A stretch of 64,000 nucleotides of DNA from an uncultured Erythrobacter sp. (GCA_947493165.1 CANLPY010000001.1:2158566-2222565); one strand, 5' to 3'; shown: positions 8,853 through 19,600, numbered from the stretch's first letter. A program made the numbers and translations. Notes: generated by a model not told the origin, from the sequence alone.

Positions 8853-10220
8853 ATGTCAAAAAACACACCCAAGGCCATTCGTGGCACACAAGATATCTTC
8901 GGCGCCGACGCTGAAGATTTCGCTTTTGTCGTCGAGACTTTCGAGCGAGTTCGCCGTCTCTTCCGCTTCCGCCGAATCGAAATGCCAGTGTTCGAAAAAA
9001 CGGAGGTGTTCGCGCGCTCTCTTGGCGAGACAACCGATGTCGTTTCGAAAGAAATGTATTCGTTTGAGGATCGCGGCGGGGATTCGTTGACCCTCCGGCC
9101 GGAATTTACGGCTGGGATCGCCCGTGCGTTTTTAACTAATGGCTGGCAGCAGCATGCCCCTTTGAAAGTGGCAACACACGGTCCGCTGTTTCGCTATGAG
9201 CGTCCACAAAAAGGGCGCTATCGCCAGTTCCATCAGATTGATGCAGAGATTATTGGTGCCGCAGAACCGCAGGCCGATGTCGAACTGCTTTGCATGGCTG
9301 ATCAACTGCTCAAGGAATTGGGTATCAAAGGTGTAACATTGCACCTAAACACGTTGGGCGATGGAAGCAGCCGCGAGGCGTGGCGCGCGGCGCTGGTCGA
9401 TTACTTCAGCGCCGTGAAAGGCGATTTGTCTGAAGATTCGCAAGAGCGGCTGGAAAAAAATCCTCTGCGCATTCTTGATAGCAAGGATCGCCGCGATAAG
9501 CCGTTTTTGGCTGACGCACCGAAGATTGATGACTTCCTATCTGACGAAGCGCGCGCGTTCTTCAAAGCTGTAACCGATGGCCTAGATGCAGCTGGGGTCA
9601 AATGGAAACGAGCAGAGGCGTTGGTGCGGGGCCTCGATTATTACCGGCATACCGCGTTTGAATTCATTCCAGATGAGGGCTCAGCAGCGGCAGACGCTTT
9701 GGGTTCGCAGAGCACGATCCTTGGTGGCGGGCGCTATGACGGCTTGATGGAGAGCCTTGGCGGGCCCGCAACGCCTGCGGTCGGCTGGGCGGCAGGGATT
9801 GAGCGGCTGGCGATGCTGGTGGGAGAGCGAGAAGAGGCAGGGCCTGCAATCGCAATAGTACCAGAAGTGGATGACGATTTCGGTTTGGCAACATTATTGT
9901 CCGCTGCTCTGCGACGACAGGCACTGAATACAGAGGTTTTTGCCACAGGGTCGGCGCGGAAGAGGTTTGGCAAAGCAATGAAAGCGCTTCCGGCCGTTTT
10001 TATCATTATCAATCGACAAAAGGTCGTCAACTCAGAGTATTTTGAAATCTTGACAAAGCCGAACGATCGGCGAGGAGCCCTCCACGAGGTGCTGAGGGAT
10101 GAAATCTTGGATGGTATACGCACGGTTTTCACCGAACGCTTAAAAGTCTCTTCTATGAATATGCCGTATGGCTCTATCATCCAGCTTAAACCAGAAGAAG
10201 TGCTGGTGCTCACAAAGTAA
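8853..10220 (+). CDS. hisS: Histidine-tRNA ligase
   Basis: A 455-residue class II aminoacyl-tRNA synthetase. Motif 2 ([16 protein letters not shown]), the histidine-specific HisA box ([15 protein letters not shown]) and motif 3 glycines ([17 protein letters not shown]) are in the right order, followed by the anticodon-binding domain. The frame extends upstream, but the ATG at 8853 ([14 protein letters not shown]) is the family start. Its stop overlaps the prfA start by one base (TAATG), so hisS, prfA and prmC look translationally coupled. Confidence 0.97.
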   Translation: MSKNTPKAIRGTQDIFGADAEDFAFVVETFERVRRLFRFRRIEMPVFEKTEVFARSLGETTDVVSKEMYSFEDRGGDSLTLRPEFTAGIARAFLTNGWQQHAPLKVATHGPLFRYERPQKGRYRQFHQIDAEIIGAAEPQADVELLCMADQLLKELGIKGVTLHLNTLGDGSSREAWRAALVDYFSAVKGDLSEDSQERLEKNPLRILDSKDRRDKPFLADAPKIDDFLSDEARAFFKAVTDGLDAAGVKWKRAEALVRGLDYYRHTAFEFIPDEGSAAADALGSQSTILGGGRYDGLMESLGGPATPAVGWAAGIERLAMLVGEREEAGPAIAIVPEVDDDFGLATLLSAALRRQALNTEVFATGSARKRFGKAMKALPAVFIIINRQKVVNSEYFEILTKPNDRRGALHEVLRDEILDGIRTVFTERLKVSSMNMPYGSIIQLKPEEVLVLTK

Positions 10221-11287
10221 TGCAAATCCCCGCCTCTCGCCTTGAACAAATCTCCAATCGCTTTGCCGAGCTTGAAGCGCGCATGGCTTCGGGCACGCTC
10301 GAAGGCGATGAGTTTGTGCGTGCGAGCCGCGATTACGCTGAGCTTGAACCTGTCGCGAAACTCTCGCTTGAAGTGAAAGCGATGCGCGAAGAAATCGCGG
10401 GCCTTGAAGAGATGCTGGCCGATCCAGAGATGAAAGCGATGGCCGAGGAGGAGTTGGGCGAATTGCGCCAACGTCTGCCCGATGCGGAGCGCAAAATTGC
10501 GATTGCTTTGTTGCCCCGTGATACCGCAGACGCGAAGCCAGCGATGCTCGAAATTCGCGCCGGGACTGGCGGCGATGAGGCGGCCTTGTTCGCTGGCGAT
10601 CTCTATCGAATGTATGAGAAATTTGCCTCCGACCTCGGTTGGAAGGTCGAACCAGTGAGCATGAGCGCCTCCGAGGTCGGCGGCTTCAAGGAGATCGTCG
10701 CCAATATCAAGGGTTCAGGCGTGTTTGCGAAGTTGAAATTTGAAAGCGGCGTACACCGTGTACAACGCGTGCCTGTTACCGAAAGCGGTGGCCGTATCCA
10801 TACCTCTGCAGCGACAGTTGCTGTCTTGCCCGAGCCGGACGAGCTTGATGTGCATATTGATCCAGGCGACCTCAAGATCGACACCTACCGCGCAAGCGGA
10901 GCGGGCGGGCAGCACGTCAACACCACTGATAGCGCGATCCGTATCACGCATGAGCCAAGCGGGCTTGTGGTGACCTGTCAGGATGGACGCAGCCAGCACA
11001 AGAACCGCGAAAAGGCGATGCAGGTTCTGCGGGCAAGGCTTTATGAAAAGATGCGTGATGAGACCCAAGGGGCAGAGGCAGAAACGCGCAAGGCCATGGT
11101 CGGTTCAGGAGATCGTTCGGAACGCATCCGCACCTATAATTTCCCACAAGGTCGCGTTACCGACCACCGGATTGGGTTAACGCTGCATAAGCTTGAAGAT
11201 GTCCTCGCAGGTCCGGGCCTAAACGAGCTGATCGATGCGCTGATTGGTGAAGATGAGGGTAAGCGTCTCGCGGCGCTGGCAGAATGA
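10220..11287 (+). CDS. prfA: Peptide chain release factor 1
   Basis: A 355-residue class I release factor reading UAA and UAG. The catalytic GGQ loop is present ([14 protein letters not shown], about residues 226-240) as is the [12 protein letters not shown] segment before it; the stop-codon recognition region lies upstream of the GGQ domain as usual. The start overlaps hisS by one base and the end overlaps prmC by four (ATGA). The pairing is functional: PrmC methylates the GGQ glutamine of this protein. Confidence 0.98.
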   Translation: MQIPASRLEQISNRFAELEARMASGTLEGDEFVRASRDYAELEPVAKLSLEVKAMREEIAGLEEMLADPEMKAMAEEELGELRQRLPDAERKIAIALLPRDTADAKPAMLEIRAGTGGDEAALFAGDLYRMYEKFASDLGWKVEPVSMSASEVGGFKEIVANIKGSGVFAKLKFESGVHRVQRVPVTESGGRIHTSAATVAVLPEPDELDVHIDPGDLKIDTYRASGAGGQHVNTTDSAIRITHEPSGLVVTCQDGRSQHKNREKAMQVLRARLYEKMRDETQGAEAETRKAMVGSGDRSERIRTYNFPQGRVTDHRIGLTLHKLEDVLAGPGLNELIDALIGEDEGKRLAALAE

Positions 11288-12111
11288 CCGTTGCAGAAGC
11301 GTTGCGCGCTGCGGCGGCACAGCTTGCTGAGACTAGTGAAACTGCTCGGCTTGATGCGGAATTGTTGATGGCATTTGCATTGCAGGCCACGCGCTCAAAT
11401 ATGTTGCTGCAGATGATGGATGCGCCAACGCCAGAATGGTTCGCGCAGCTACTGGCACGCAGAATGAAGCGCGAACCAATTGCTTACATAACAGGTGAGC
11501 AGGAGTTTTTTGGGCGCTCTTTCAAGGTAACGCCCGATGTACTGATTCCGCGCTCTGACAGCGAAACTGTCATTGATGCCGCTCTCGCCGCGCGGCCGCA
11601 CGCAAAGCGAGTGCTTGATCTTGGAACCGGGAGTGGGGTTCTTCTTCTGACTTTTATGGCGGAAACCGCTGCCAAAGGCGTTGGTATCGATCGATCAAGC
11701 GAAGCCGCCGAAATTGCGGCAGATAATGCGCAGACGCTTGGACTGGCCGACCGTGTAGAAATACGCGTTGCGGATTGGACCAAGCCCAATTGGTCTGAAG
11801 GGATGGGGAGGTTCGATCTGATCTTGGCTAATCCGCCATATGTGGAAACGGATGCTGAACTTGCGCCAGATGTCGTTCAGTACGAACCACATGGGGCGTT
11901 GTTTGCAGGCCCTGAAGGGCTTGATGATTACGCGCTTTTGATTCCACAACTTAGCAATCTTTTGAACCTTGATGGTTTTGTTGTCCTAGAAATCGGATCC
12001 GCTCAGGCTCTTCAAGTTAGCGCGCTGGCCGAAAGGTGCGGTTTTGCGGCGCAACTCCAGCTTGATTTGGAGGATCGGCCCAGAGCGTTGGTTCTGAGCC
12101 GCATTGTCTAG
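11284..12111 (+). CDS. prmC: Release factor glutamine methyltransferase
   Basis: A 275-residue SAM-dependent methyltransferase that methylates the GGQ glutamine of release factors. It has an N-terminal helical domain (1-80), the SAM motif [13 protein letters not shown] (about 107-119) and the substrate-binding NPPY motif (ILANPPYVE). The start overlaps the prfA stop as ATGA, which implies coupled translation. Confidence 0.97.
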   Translation: MTVAEALRAAAAQLAETSETARLDAELLMAFALQATRSNMLLQMMDAPTPEWFAQLLARRMKREPIAYITGEQEFFGRSFKVTPDVLIPRSDSETVIDAALAARPHAKRVLDLGTGSGVLLLTFMAETAAKGVGIDRSSEAAEIAADNAQTLGLADRVEIRVADWTKPNWSEGMGRFDLILANPPYVETDAELAPDVVQYEPHGALFAGPEGLDDYALLIPQLSNLLNLDGFVVLEIGSAQALQVSALAERCGFAAQLQLDLEDRPRALVLSRIV

Positions 12112-12333
12112 ATCGGTGCCTAATTTGCATCGGGGCTTGGCAAATGCGGTTAGTCACGCTAACTCCGAATCAGGTCACCGATCGGCAAGGACTGCAGATC
12201 GCTTGGCCCAGCTCCAAATTATCGCTTGGATTTGCCGCGTGGCTAGGCCCCGGCTTGTGCAGCGCGGGGCGCGTCGGGGGATCTCGGCGCAGGTGAAGAG
12301 GGGTCTTCGGACCGCCAATAAGGATGAAACTCC

Positions 12334-12948
12334 TTGAACAATAATCGTAACAACCGTCGCCGCGGTCGCGGCAATCGCAATCAAGGCGGGGGCAACCAGC
12401 TTAACCGTATCGATAGCCGGGCACGCGGCAATGCGCCGCAATTGCTCGATAAATATAAAAAGCTTGCCCAAGATGCGCAACACAATGGTGATCGGGTGCA
12501 GGCGGAGTATTATCTCCAATTCGCTGACCATTACCTTCGCGTAATTTCTGACAACAAGGCCCGCCAGGATGAGGCTCGGGCAAAGCGCAACGAAGAACGT
12601 GGTTCCACCGGTGGCGATACTGACGAGGTGGAAGGCAATGAAACGCGTCGTCGTAATACCCGTCGTCCGCGTCGCGATGACCAAGTCAATGATCAGCACA
12701 GCGAAGGCGAACGTGGAGATGAAGGTGGCGCGCCAGATGAGAATGCTGGGGCGGACGCTGAAGAGCAGCCAAAGCGGCGTGTTCGCAAGCCTCGTGGTGA
12801 GGGGCGCAGTACAGCACGGAGTGCGAAGAAAGCTGCAAATGGTAAAGCGTCAAACGATTCTAAGACTGATGAAATTGACGCATCTGTATTGCCACCCGCG
12901 ATCGGCGGCGATGACGACAGTGACGACAATCTGGAGCAAGTGAACTAA
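12334..12948 (+). CDS. DUF4167 domain-containing protein
   Basis: A 204-residue basic, low-complexity protein. The N terminus is Asn/Arg/Gly rich, and residues about 25-85 (ARGNAPQLLDKYKKLAQDA..AEYYLQFADHYLRVI) are the conserved DUF4167 helical domain of alphaproteobacteria. The rest is charged and probably disordered. RNA or nucleic-acid binding is plausible from composition but not shown. The start is TTG at 12334, supported by AAGGA nine bases upstream and by the conserved MNNNRNNRRRGR start. The 222 bases between prmC and this gene hold a GGTC-TTCG-GACC hairpin near 12301 but no gene I can support. Confidence 0.88.
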   Translation: MNNNRNNRRRGRGNRNQGGGNQLNRIDSRARGNAPQLLDKYKKLAQDAQHNGDRVQAEYYLQFADHYLRVISDNKARQDEARAKRNEERGSTGGDTDEVEGNETRRRNTRRPRRDDQVNDQHSEGERGDEGGAPDENAGADAEEQPKRRVRKPRGEGRSTARSAKKAANGKASNDSKTDEIDASVLPPAIGGDDDSDDNLEQVN

Positions 12949-12988
12949 AGACGCGTTCAGTGGGTTTTTGCACGAGAAGGCGCAACTG

Positions 12989-14599
12989 ATGCGCGAGTGG
13001 CTAGTTTCAGCAACGGCATTTGCCCGTCGGCACCCCAATTGGACATCTCTTGCTCTCGGTGCGATTGCCGCTTTAGGATATCCGCCGCTCGGCTGGTGGC
13101 CGGTATCGATATTGGCGCTATCCGGTTTCATCGCGCTCCTTTGGGATGCGCCGACATTCCGTTCATCAGCCTTGATCGGTTGGCTGTTCGGTTGGTCCCA
13201 TCTGACGCTTGCGAACAATTGGATCGCGACAGCGTTCAACTACCAAGCTGAAATGCCGCAATTTCTCGGCTGGGTCGCGGTGCCGCTGCTGTGCATTTAT
13301 CTAGCGATATATCCGGCCATCGCGGCTGCAATGGCCACCCTCGCGAAACGTGGGATGGGGTTGGTGCGCTTTGGCTTGTTGTTTTCCGCAGCATGGATCG
13401 TCGCTGAATGGCTTCGCAGTTGGGTCTTTACGGGTTATCCTTGGCCACCGTTGGGCCTTATACTGTTGGGCGACTGGACCCGCTCCGGTTTAGCTGTTCT
13501 GCTGCCATGGCTCGGCACCTATGCGTTATCTGGCCTCGCCATTGTCATCGCCGTTGTTGCCGCAGCCGCAGTGATCGAAAAAAAATGGTGGATGTTCGGG
13601 GGGATTAGCCTCTTCACAAGTGCAACGATGCTTTTTCCAATCACCACCATCATTGATCGCAGAGATAGCTCGGTGGCATATGCATTGGTTCAACCTCTCA
13701 TACCGCAGCTAGAGATTAACGATCCGACCAAATTCGAAGAGCAGTTTGAGCGCATCGCAAAACTTACTTTGCCAGGCCGTGAGCAGTCGCGCCTTGTCCT
13801 TTGGCCAGAGAGCGCAGTGCCTGATTATCTCGAAGATGGTTATCCGCAGCGCTATTATGATCGGATGACCGCCGCAGGTGATCCAGAGTTTGCGCGAAAA
13901 CGGATTGGTTCGATCATTGGACCGGATTCTTCTTTATTGGCGGGCGTTGTGAACCTCGATCTGGAAGAGCGCAATGGCTTCGTCAGGGCCGTTAGTGCGC
14001 GCAATTCCGTCATCATGCTCGATGGAGATGGTGTCATTCAATCGGAATATGCGAAGGCCCATCTGGTTCCTTATGGCGAATATTTGCCAATGCGGTCATT
14101 GTTGGAACCACTTGGGCTATCGCGTTTAGTGGCCGGATCAATCGACTATCTGCCTGGGCCTGGACCAATGACACTCGACTTGGCCGAGCATGGTAATGCT
14201 GGGATCCAAATTTGCTATGAAATCGTATTTTCCGGCCAAACCATTGATGGCGACAATCGACCTGACTTCATTTTTAATCCCTCGAATGACGGATGGTTCG
14301 GTGAGTGGGGATCGCCACAATTTGTTGGTCAGTCGCGGATGCGTGCGATCGAAGAAGGACTGCCCGTCCTCCGCTCGACTACAACGGGCATCAGCGCTGT
14401 AATCGATGCCGATGGCATTGTGCGCAATTCCATAGCGCGAGGCAGAGCAGGCCGGGTCGATGGATTCGTTCCAATCGCAAAGCCCCCAACCCTATTTGCG
14501 CGCCTCGGCAACAGTCTCCCGCTTATGTGGTCAGCTGCACTTATGATTTTGGCGCTCGCTGCGCCGAGATTAGTTGCGCAATTCAGATCGGGGCGTTAG
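12989..14599 (+). CDS. lnt: Apolipoprotein N-acyltransferase
   Basis: An inner-membrane enzyme of 536 residues that adds the third acyl chain to the N-terminal Cys of lipoproteins. Six to eight hydrophobic segments fill residues 1-215. The periplasmic nitrilase-like domain has the catalytic Glu (WPESAVP), Lys (YAKAHLVPYGEY) and Cys (QICYEIVF), and a last transmembrane helix lies near the C terminus. The frame opens with a TTG at 12968, but the ATG at 12989 has GAGAAGG eight bases before it and is preferred. Several genes in this window encode predicted lipoproteins that would be substrates. Confidence 0.96.
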   Translation: MREWLVSATAFARRHPNWTSLALGAIAALGYPPLGWWPVSILALSGFIALLWDAPTFRSSALIGWLFGWSHLTLANNWIATAFNYQAEMPQFLGWVAVPLLCIYLAIYPAIAAAMATLAKRGMGLVRFGLLFSAAWIVAEWLRSWVFTGYPWPPLGLILLGDWTRSGLAVLLPWLGTYALSGLAIVIAVVAAAAVIEKKWWMFGGISLFTSATMLFPITTIIDRRDSSVAYALVQPLIPQLEINDPTKFEEQFERIAKLTLPGREQSRLVLWPESAVPDYLEDGYPQRYYDRMTAAGDPEFARKRIGSIIGPDSSLLAGVVNLDLEERNGFVRAVSARNSVIMLDGDGVIQSEYAKAHLVPYGEYLPMRSLLEPLGLSRLVAGSIDYLPGPGPMTLDLAEHGNAGIQICYEIVFSGQTIDGDNRPDFIFNPSNDGWFGEWGSPQFVGQSRMRAIEEGLPVLRSTTTGISAVIDADGIVRNSIARGRAGRVDGFVPIAKPPTLFARLGNSLPLMWSAALMILALAAPRLVAQFRSGR

Positions 14600-14611
14600 G
14601 GCGATTCTTAC

Positions 14612-14631
14612 ACATAAAGATTTCCTTATAT
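14612..14631. promoter_or_regulatory. Palindromic operator upstream of metK
   Basis: An imperfect palindrome centred at 14621/14622 (core ATAAAGAT/TTCCTTAT, six of eight pairs plus an outer A-T pair), 29 bases before the metK start. ArsR-family methionine/SAM-cycle repressors (SahR/SamR type) are known to control metK and ahcY in alphaproteobacteria from palindromes of similar layout. Assigning this site to such a regulator is inference. Confidence 0.5.
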
Positions 14632-14659
14632 CCCAAAATATCGAGTGTTAGAGGCCCTT

Positions 14660-15877
14660 ATGCGAAACGAATATTTGTTCACGTCCGAAAGCGTTTCAGA
14701 GGGGCACCCGGACAAGGTTTCTGACCAAATTTCCGATGCAATCGTTGATCTGTTTTTGTCGAAAGACCCCGAGGCGAGGGTCGCGTGCGAAACATTAACA
14801 ACGACACAGCGTGTTATTCTCGCAGGTGAAATTCGCGCGAAAGGTATCTACGAGAACGGTAAATGGGTTGATGGGGCGCTTGAAGAAATCGAGCGAACGG
14901 TCCGTAACACGGTGAAAGAGATCGGCTACGCACAATCAGGTTTTCACCATGAGACGCTGGTTCTCGAAAACCATCTGCACGGTCAATCTGTTGAAATTGC
15001 GATGGGAGTGGATGCAGGCGCTGAGGGTTCCAACAAAGATGAGGGCGCTGGTGACCAAGGCATCATGTTCGGTTTTGCTTGCGATGAAACGCCGGACTTG
15101 ATGCCTGCCACTTTGGACTACAGCCACAAGATTCTTGAGCGATTGGCCGCTGACCGTAAGTCAGGCGCAGCCCCCTTTCTCGAGCCTGATGCTAAGAGCC
15201 AAGTGACTTTGCAGTATGAAGGCGGAAAGCCGGTTGCTTGCACGGCGATTGTTGTGTCGACTCAGCATGCCGCTGGCTACCATGAGGGAGCAAAAGAAGC
15301 TGAGCTCAAATCTTACGTACGAGGCGTTGTTGGTGAGATTCTTCCTGATGGGTTTTTGAACGATAAGACCGAATGGCATATCAACCCGACCGGCGCCTTT
15401 GAGATTGGCGGTCCAGATGGTGATGCGGGTTTAACCGGGCGTAAGATTATCGTCGACACATATGGCGGTGCTAGCCCGCATGGTGGCGGCGCATTCAGCG
15501 GTAAAGACCCAACGAAAGTCGATCGCAGCGCCGCTTATATCACTCGTTATCTAGCAAAGAACATCGTTGCCGCTGGACTTGCGAGCCGATGCACGATCCA
15601 ATTGGCCTATGCCATTGGGGTGTCAAAGCCGCTTTCACTGCACGTCGATACATACGGCACTGGCGCAGTATCTGATGATCGGATTGAGGCCGCAATCAAG
15701 GGCATTACGGCTTTAGGCGAATTGACGCCACGCGCAATTCGTACGCATCTAGGATTGAACAAACCGATCTATCTCAAGAGTGCCGCCTACGGGCATTTTG
15801 GGCGTAAGCCGGACGGAGACTTTTTCCCGTGGGAGCGCACAGACTTGGTCGACACGCTGAAAGCGGCGCTGAAATAG
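14660..15877 (+). CDS. metK: S-adenosylmethionine synthase
   Basis: A 405-residue methionine adenosyltransferase making SAM from methionine and ATP. Signatures seen: SEGHPDK near the N terminus, the [10 protein letters not shown] hexapeptide region, and [16 protein letters not shown] (P-loop-like) in the C-terminal part. The ATG at 14660 is chosen because AGAGG lies five bases upstream and [16 protein letters not shown] is the family start. The 60-base leader holds a palindromic operator and shows no SAM riboswitch I can recognise. SAM made here serves prmC, trmB and ubiG, all in this window. Confidence 0.98.
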   Translation: MRNEYLFTSESVSEGHPDKVSDQISDAIVDLFLSKDPEARVACETLTTTQRVILAGEIRAKGIYENGKWVDGALEEIERTVRNTVKEIGYAQSGFHHETLVLENHLHGQSVEIAMGVDAGAEGSNKDEGAGDQGIMFGFACDETPDLMPATLDYSHKILERLAADRKSGAAPFLEPDAKSQVTLQYEGGKPVACTAIVVSTQHAAGYHEGAKEAELKSYVRGVVGEILPDGFLNDKTEWHINPTGAFEIGGPDGDAGLTGRKIIVDTYGGASPHGGGAFSGKDPTKVDRSAAYITRYLAKNIVAAGLASRCTIQLAYAIGVSKPLSLHVDTYGTGAVSDDRIEAAIKGITALGELTPRAIRTHLGLNKPIYLKSAAYGHFGRKPDGDFFPWERTDLVDTLKAALK

Positions 15878-16001
15878 CAGCTTTCCACGGGTGTCAGATG
15901 GTAAGCGCCTAAGCGCTAAATACACGTTCCTGTTCGCGAAGCACTTGGTGTTGTGTCAGGCCAATTGGGCACATTTGATGCACAAGCTCGATACTGGTTT
16001 G

Positions 16002-17162
16002 CTAATCTTCGTCTTCGCCAAGCATGGGTGATGGGCGGTCTAAAGCCAGGTCCGCATTGGAAAAGATGAACGGGCTGCGCACACCGGGCTGGCCGTCAAG
16101 CTCAACTTTCAGCCCCCTTGCTTCAACCTGCGGGTCAGCGAACACCTGATCGAGATTATTGATCGGTCCGGCGGGCACGCCAGCTTCGGCGCAATGACGC
16201 AGCAAAGCGTCCCGGTTCCAAGCAATTGTTTCAGCGGCGATCATCGTATCTACCTCTGTGTGATTGGTCACACGAGCTTCGTTTGTCGCAAAACGTGTAT
16301 CCTCTAGAAGTTCATGTCGCTCCAGCACCTTGAGCAGTTTACGGAACAAACCATCGTTTGCAGGGGCAAGGACAACTGGACCATCTTTGGTGGGAAACAC
16401 TCCGTAGGCGCTGACTTGTGCGTGCGCATTGCCCATCCGCGGCGGGTTGGTGCCTGTGGCAAAATAGCTGCTCGCTTGATTGGCCAGCAGCGCGACAGAG
16501 CAATCGAGCAAGCTCATATCAATCCACTGACCCTGGCCTGTCCGCTCCCGCATAAAAAGCGCAGCTTGGATGGCATTGGCGGCGTAAAGCCCGCAGGTTA
16601 AGTCGGAAATCGAAACACCGTGTTTCATCGGATCGCCATCGGGTTCGCCGGTAAGGGACATGAAGCCGCTCATAGCTTGAATGACGAAATCATAGCCTGG
16701 CTCATCCCGGCGCGGGCCAGTTTGTCCGAAACCGCTGATCGAACAATAGATGACGTCAGGATTGCCACCCCATTCGGTAAGGTAATCGTAGTCGAGCGAG
16801 AATTGCTTAAGCGAGCCTGGCTTGAAGTTTTCGATTACCACATCGGCTTGACTGCACAGTTCGATTGCTAACGCGACATCGTCCGGATCGTTAAAATCGG
16901 CAGTGACACTGCGTTTGCCGCGATTGCACGCGTGATAATACGCCGCTTCACGCTGCAGACTTCCATCTTGTGCCTCGCGCTCGACCCAAGGCGGTCCCCA
17001 TTGGCGCGTCCCATCTCCATCGGGGCTCTCAACTTTGATGACGTCTGCGCCAAGATCAGCGAGTAGTTGCCCAGACCAAGGCCCGGCAAGTACTCGGGCA
17101 AGCTCCACGACCTTTATGCCCGCAAGAGGTGCTTTAAGATGGCGAGGCTGCTTGAGCCACAT
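16002..17162 (-). CDS. CaiB/BaiF family (class III) CoA-transferase
   Basis: A 386-residue class III CoA-transferase. The N-terminal GIKVVELARVLAGPWSGQLLADLGADVIKVE is the family hallmark, and CSISGFGQTGPRRDEPGYDFVIQA is the conserved central segment that precedes the catalytic Asp (EPDGDPMKHGVSISD region). Members move CoA between carboxylic acids; the substrate cannot be read from sequence. It is the last gene of a tight four-gene operon with scoA and scoB (13-base gap to scoB), pointing to acyl-CoA or ketone-body metabolism. Confidence 0.9.
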   Translation of the reverse strand: MWLKQPRHLKAPLAGIKVVELARVLAGPWSGQLLADLGADVIKVESPDGDGTRQWGPPWVEREAQDGSLQREAAYYHACNRGKRSVTADFNDPDDVALAIELCSQADVVIENFKPGSLKQFSLDYDYLTEWGGNPDVIYCSISGFGQTGPRRDEPGYDFVIQAMSGFMSLTGEPDGDPMKHGVSISDLTCGLYAANAIQAALFMRERTGQGQWIDMSLLDCSVALLANQASSYFATGTNPPRMGNAHAQVSAYGVFPTKDGPVVLAPANDGLFRKLLKVLERHELLEDTRFATNEARVTNHTEVDTMIAAETIAWNRDALLRHCAEAGVPAGPINNLDQVFADPQVEARGLKVELDGQPGVRSPFIFSNADLALDRPSPMLGEDED

Positions 17163-17175
17163 CAGCTGCGGTTCC

Positions 17176-17835
17176 TTAACTCAGGGCCACTTCATAGGCG
17201 GCTGAAGTCTTTGCTGAAACTTCGTCAGCAGTGACTCCGGGGGCTAGTTCGATAAGACGAAACGTGCTTTCGAGATCGGGACGATGGAACACGCCAAGGT
17301 TGGTGATGACCATATCGACAACGTTCGTCCCCGTCAGTGGCAGAGTGCATTCAGGGATGAATTTTGGATCGCCAGCCTTGCTGTTGTGATCCATCACGAC
17401 AATGATCTTTTTTACGCCCGCAACAAGATCCATTGCACCGCCCATGCCCTTGATCATTTTTCCAGGGATCATCCAATTGGCAATATCCCCGTTCTCGGCA
17501 ACCTCCATCGCGCCCAGGACTGTCAAATCTATATGTCCTCCTCGGATCATAGAGAAGCTTGTCGCGCTGTCGAAATAAGAAGAATGCGGTAGCTCACTAA
17601 TGGTCTGCTTACCGGCATTGATCAGGTCAGGATCAACTTCATCATCATATGGGAATGGACCAATGCCCAGCATCCCGTTTTCACTTTGCAAGGTCACATG
17701 CATGCCATCGGGAATATGGTTTGCCACAAGTGTTGGAATGCCAATGCCAAGATTGACGTAATACCCATCTTGGAGCTCCTGCGCTGCGCGAGCTGCCATC
17801 TCGTCGCGGGTCCAACCGGTCTTTTTATCTGACAT
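17176..17835 (-). CDS. scoB: 3-oxoacid CoA-transferase subunit B
   Basis: A 219-residue beta subunit of succinyl-CoA:3-ketoacid CoA-transferase, which activates acetoacetate. The catalytic Glu lies in SENGMLG and the downstream glycine-rich [16 protein letters not shown] is typical. The ATG at 17835 ([18 protein letters not shown]) is the family start; an upstream ATG at 17850 lies inside the preceding gene. The alpha subunit gene is two genes upstream, separated by an unrelated lipoprotein gene. Confidence 0.95.
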   Translation of the reverse strand: MSDKKTGWTRDEMAARAAQELQDGYYVNLGIGIPTLVANHIPDGMHVTLQSENGMLGIGPFPYDDEVDPDLINAGKQTISELPHSSYFDSATSFSMIRGGHIDLTVLGAMEVAENGDIANWMIPGKMIKGMGGAMDLVAGVKKIIVVMDHNSKAGDPKFIPECTLPLTGTNVVDMVITNLGVFHRPDLESTFRLIELAPGVTADEVSAKTSAAYEVALS

Positions 17836-17846
17836 ATGAAGTGCTC

Positions 17847-18695
17847 TCAATTCTGGGTTAGGGCGTTCGGAGTAAGGAACCAGCCATTGTTGATCATTTG
17901 CTCAAGGACAAATGCAGCCCTTGGTTCCAGCAGATATTCGTATAATTCGTCAAAATCATCGCGTGACCCACCTGCGATAGCAACGATGCAATGCGATTGG
18001 GCGAGCTCGCCGCGCCGGGTCTGTTTGCGGTCAGCCTTGTAACGCATCAGCAGAAGCGTGTCCTCGCCCTCAGTGTCGAGGCCGGTGTCGACTAGAGCCT
18101 TGCGGACGGCACCAGCACTACTGGCCGATAGACTTGAAATCCAAGCGATCTCTAGATCTGCTTGGCGCAAACTTGCTAGTCCAGCGGCAAGTGTCAGATT
18201 GAGGGCATTCTCTTTGCTGAAGTCGGCTGACCCATCTGACGGGTCAAGGTCGATCAAAACGACTGGCTTCTTGTCACCACATGAGGTTCGTTCGCCATCC
18301 AGAGCGCTGGGATTACGTAAGACCGCGGACAACGTTTCGCTGAAGCCTTGGTCGCTTGATGCGTTTGTGGGCGCTCTCTGCAGCGCAAAGGAAATAAACG
18401 ATCCGTATGTGTCCGTGACGCTGACTTCAGCTTGTGAGTTGCTAGGGGGCGGTAGGCTGACTTGGCTCGTAGGTCCGACGTTTTCGGTTGTGGCCGTGCC
18501 ATTTGCTATAGGTGGCAGGATCGGACCGGTAGTATCGGCGCTTTCTGTCTCGATTGCAGATTTGCTGCGCCGTGCGTTCCCTTCCTCAATAACATCGCGC
18601 GTGGCCAATACACTGCCAGCGACAACGGGCAGGGCCACCGCTACACATCCGTTTAAGGCTACAGCGGCCAATATGAGGGATAGGAATCTAACCAC
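17847..18695 (-). CDS. Predicted lipoprotein, possibly a degenerate HAD-phosphatase fold
   Basis: A 282-residue protein with a lipoprotein signal (lipobox ending in Cys17). Residues 40-135 are low complexity. From about 145 the sequence suggests the HAD phosphatase fold: VVLIDLD (D149, D151) like motif I, WISS (about 185) like motif II, a Lys/Arg stretch near 220-228 like motif III, and [11 protein letters not shown] (242-252) like the GDxxxDF motif IV of acid-phosphatase lipoproteins. The T/V after motif I is replaced, so activity is uncertain. The HAD assignment is my inference. It lies between scoA and scoB with 11-base gaps on both sides, so it is almost certainly co-transcribed with them. 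Confidence 0.75.
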   Translation of the reverse strand: MVRFLSLILAAVALNGCVAVALPVVAGSVLATRDVIEEGNARRSKSAIETESADTTGPILPPIANGTATTENVGPTSQVSLPPPSNSQAEVSVTDTYGSFISFALQRAPTNASSDQGFSETLSAVLRNPSALDGERTSCGDKKPVVLIDLDPSDGSADFSKENALNLTLAAGLASLRQADLEIAWISSLSASSAGAVRKALVDTGLDTEGEDTLLLMRYKADRKQTRRGELAQSHCIVAIAGGSRDDFDELYEYLLEPRAAFVLEQMINNGWFLTPNALTQN

Positions 18696-18706
18696 GTCTG
18701 GTCCGT

Positions 18707-19429
18707 TTAAACCGCCTCGCGTTCCCGCGTCGTCCGGAACTCAATCTGCTTTTCGTATGGAGCGCCAAGGACGAGCCGCTGAACAAACACTCCGGGCAGG
18801 TGAATGGCGTCAGGATCAAGTGCGCCGATTGGGACTATCTCCTCAACTTCCACAACACAGAATTTGCCGCACGTAGCAGCGGGTTGATTGAAGTTTCTCG
18901 CCGTCTTGCGGAAAACCAGATTTCCGGTTTCGTCCGCTTTCCATGCTTTCACAATTGAGAGGTCAGCAAAAATGCCGTTCTCGAGAATGAAAGTTTCCTC
19001 CGTCCCGTCCCGGTTTGCGAACTGCTTGTGCTCTTTTCCCACCGCTACTTCGGTGCCAACGCCGGTTTTCGTGTAAAAACCTGGAATGCCTGCGCCGCCA
19101 GCGCGCATCCGCTCAGCTAATGTACCTTGAGGACAAAACTCCACTTCAAGCTCGCCTGCGAGAAATTGGCGTTCAAATTCTTTGTTCTCTCCGACATATG
19201 AGGAGATCATCTTCTTGACTTGCTTGGTCCGCAAGAGCTTGCCGATCCCTTCATTGTCGATCCCGGCATTATTGCTGGCAAATGTAAGGCCTTTTACGCC
19301 GCTATCCCTAATTGCATCCAGCAATCGTTCTGGCAGACCGCAAAGCCCAAACCCGCCGGATGCAATTAGGATGTCATCCTTCAAGACGTCTTGCAGAGCA
19401 GAAGCGGCGTCCGGAAATAGCTTGGTCAT
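18707..19429 (-). CDS. scoA: 3-oxoacid CoA-transferase subunit A
   Basis: A 240-residue alpha subunit of 3-oxoacid CoA-transferase. The CoA-binding glycine loop SGGFGLCGLPE (about 24-34) and the central GTLAERMRAGGAGIPGFYT motif are clear. The ATG at 19429 has AGGA seven bases upstream. It is the first gene of the scoA-lipoprotein-scoB-CaiB operon; its promoter must lie in the long gap that also holds the predicted small RNA. Confidence 0.96.
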   Translation of the reverse strand: MTKLFPDAASALQDVLKDDILIASGGFGLCGLPERLLDAIRDSGVKGLTFASNNAGIDNEGIGKLLRTKQVKKMISSYVGENKEFERQFLAGELEVEFCPQGTLAERMRAGGAGIPGFYTKTGVGTEVAVGKEHKQFANRDGTEETFILENGIFADLSIVKAWKADETGNLVFRKTARNFNQPAATCGKFCVVEVEEIVPIGALDPDAIHLPGVFVQRLVLGAPYEKQIEFRTTREREAV

Positions 19430-19600
19430 AGGGTATCCTGCTTAAAGGTGTATTGGCCAGATTGCCGCACAACTAGTATCTAGGCCTTGCTCTGTCACGG
19501 GTGAGTTTTCGGAATGAGCGACACGTATCATGATTCGAGGGGTATGGCTGAGGGCATTTCGCATGCTGCAACGCACAATTATGCGTGTTCCCGACTCTGC

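Noticed and set aside
12104-12337. A 77-codon frame between prmC and the DUF4167 gene
   Set aside because: Arg-rich translation typical of an out-of-frame reading, with no ribosome site; it overlaps the DUF4167 start.
14600-14659. SAM or SAM/SAH riboswitch before metK
   Set aside because: The leader is short and shows a DNA-type palindrome; I could not match the conserved cores of SAM-II or SAM/SAH RNAs.
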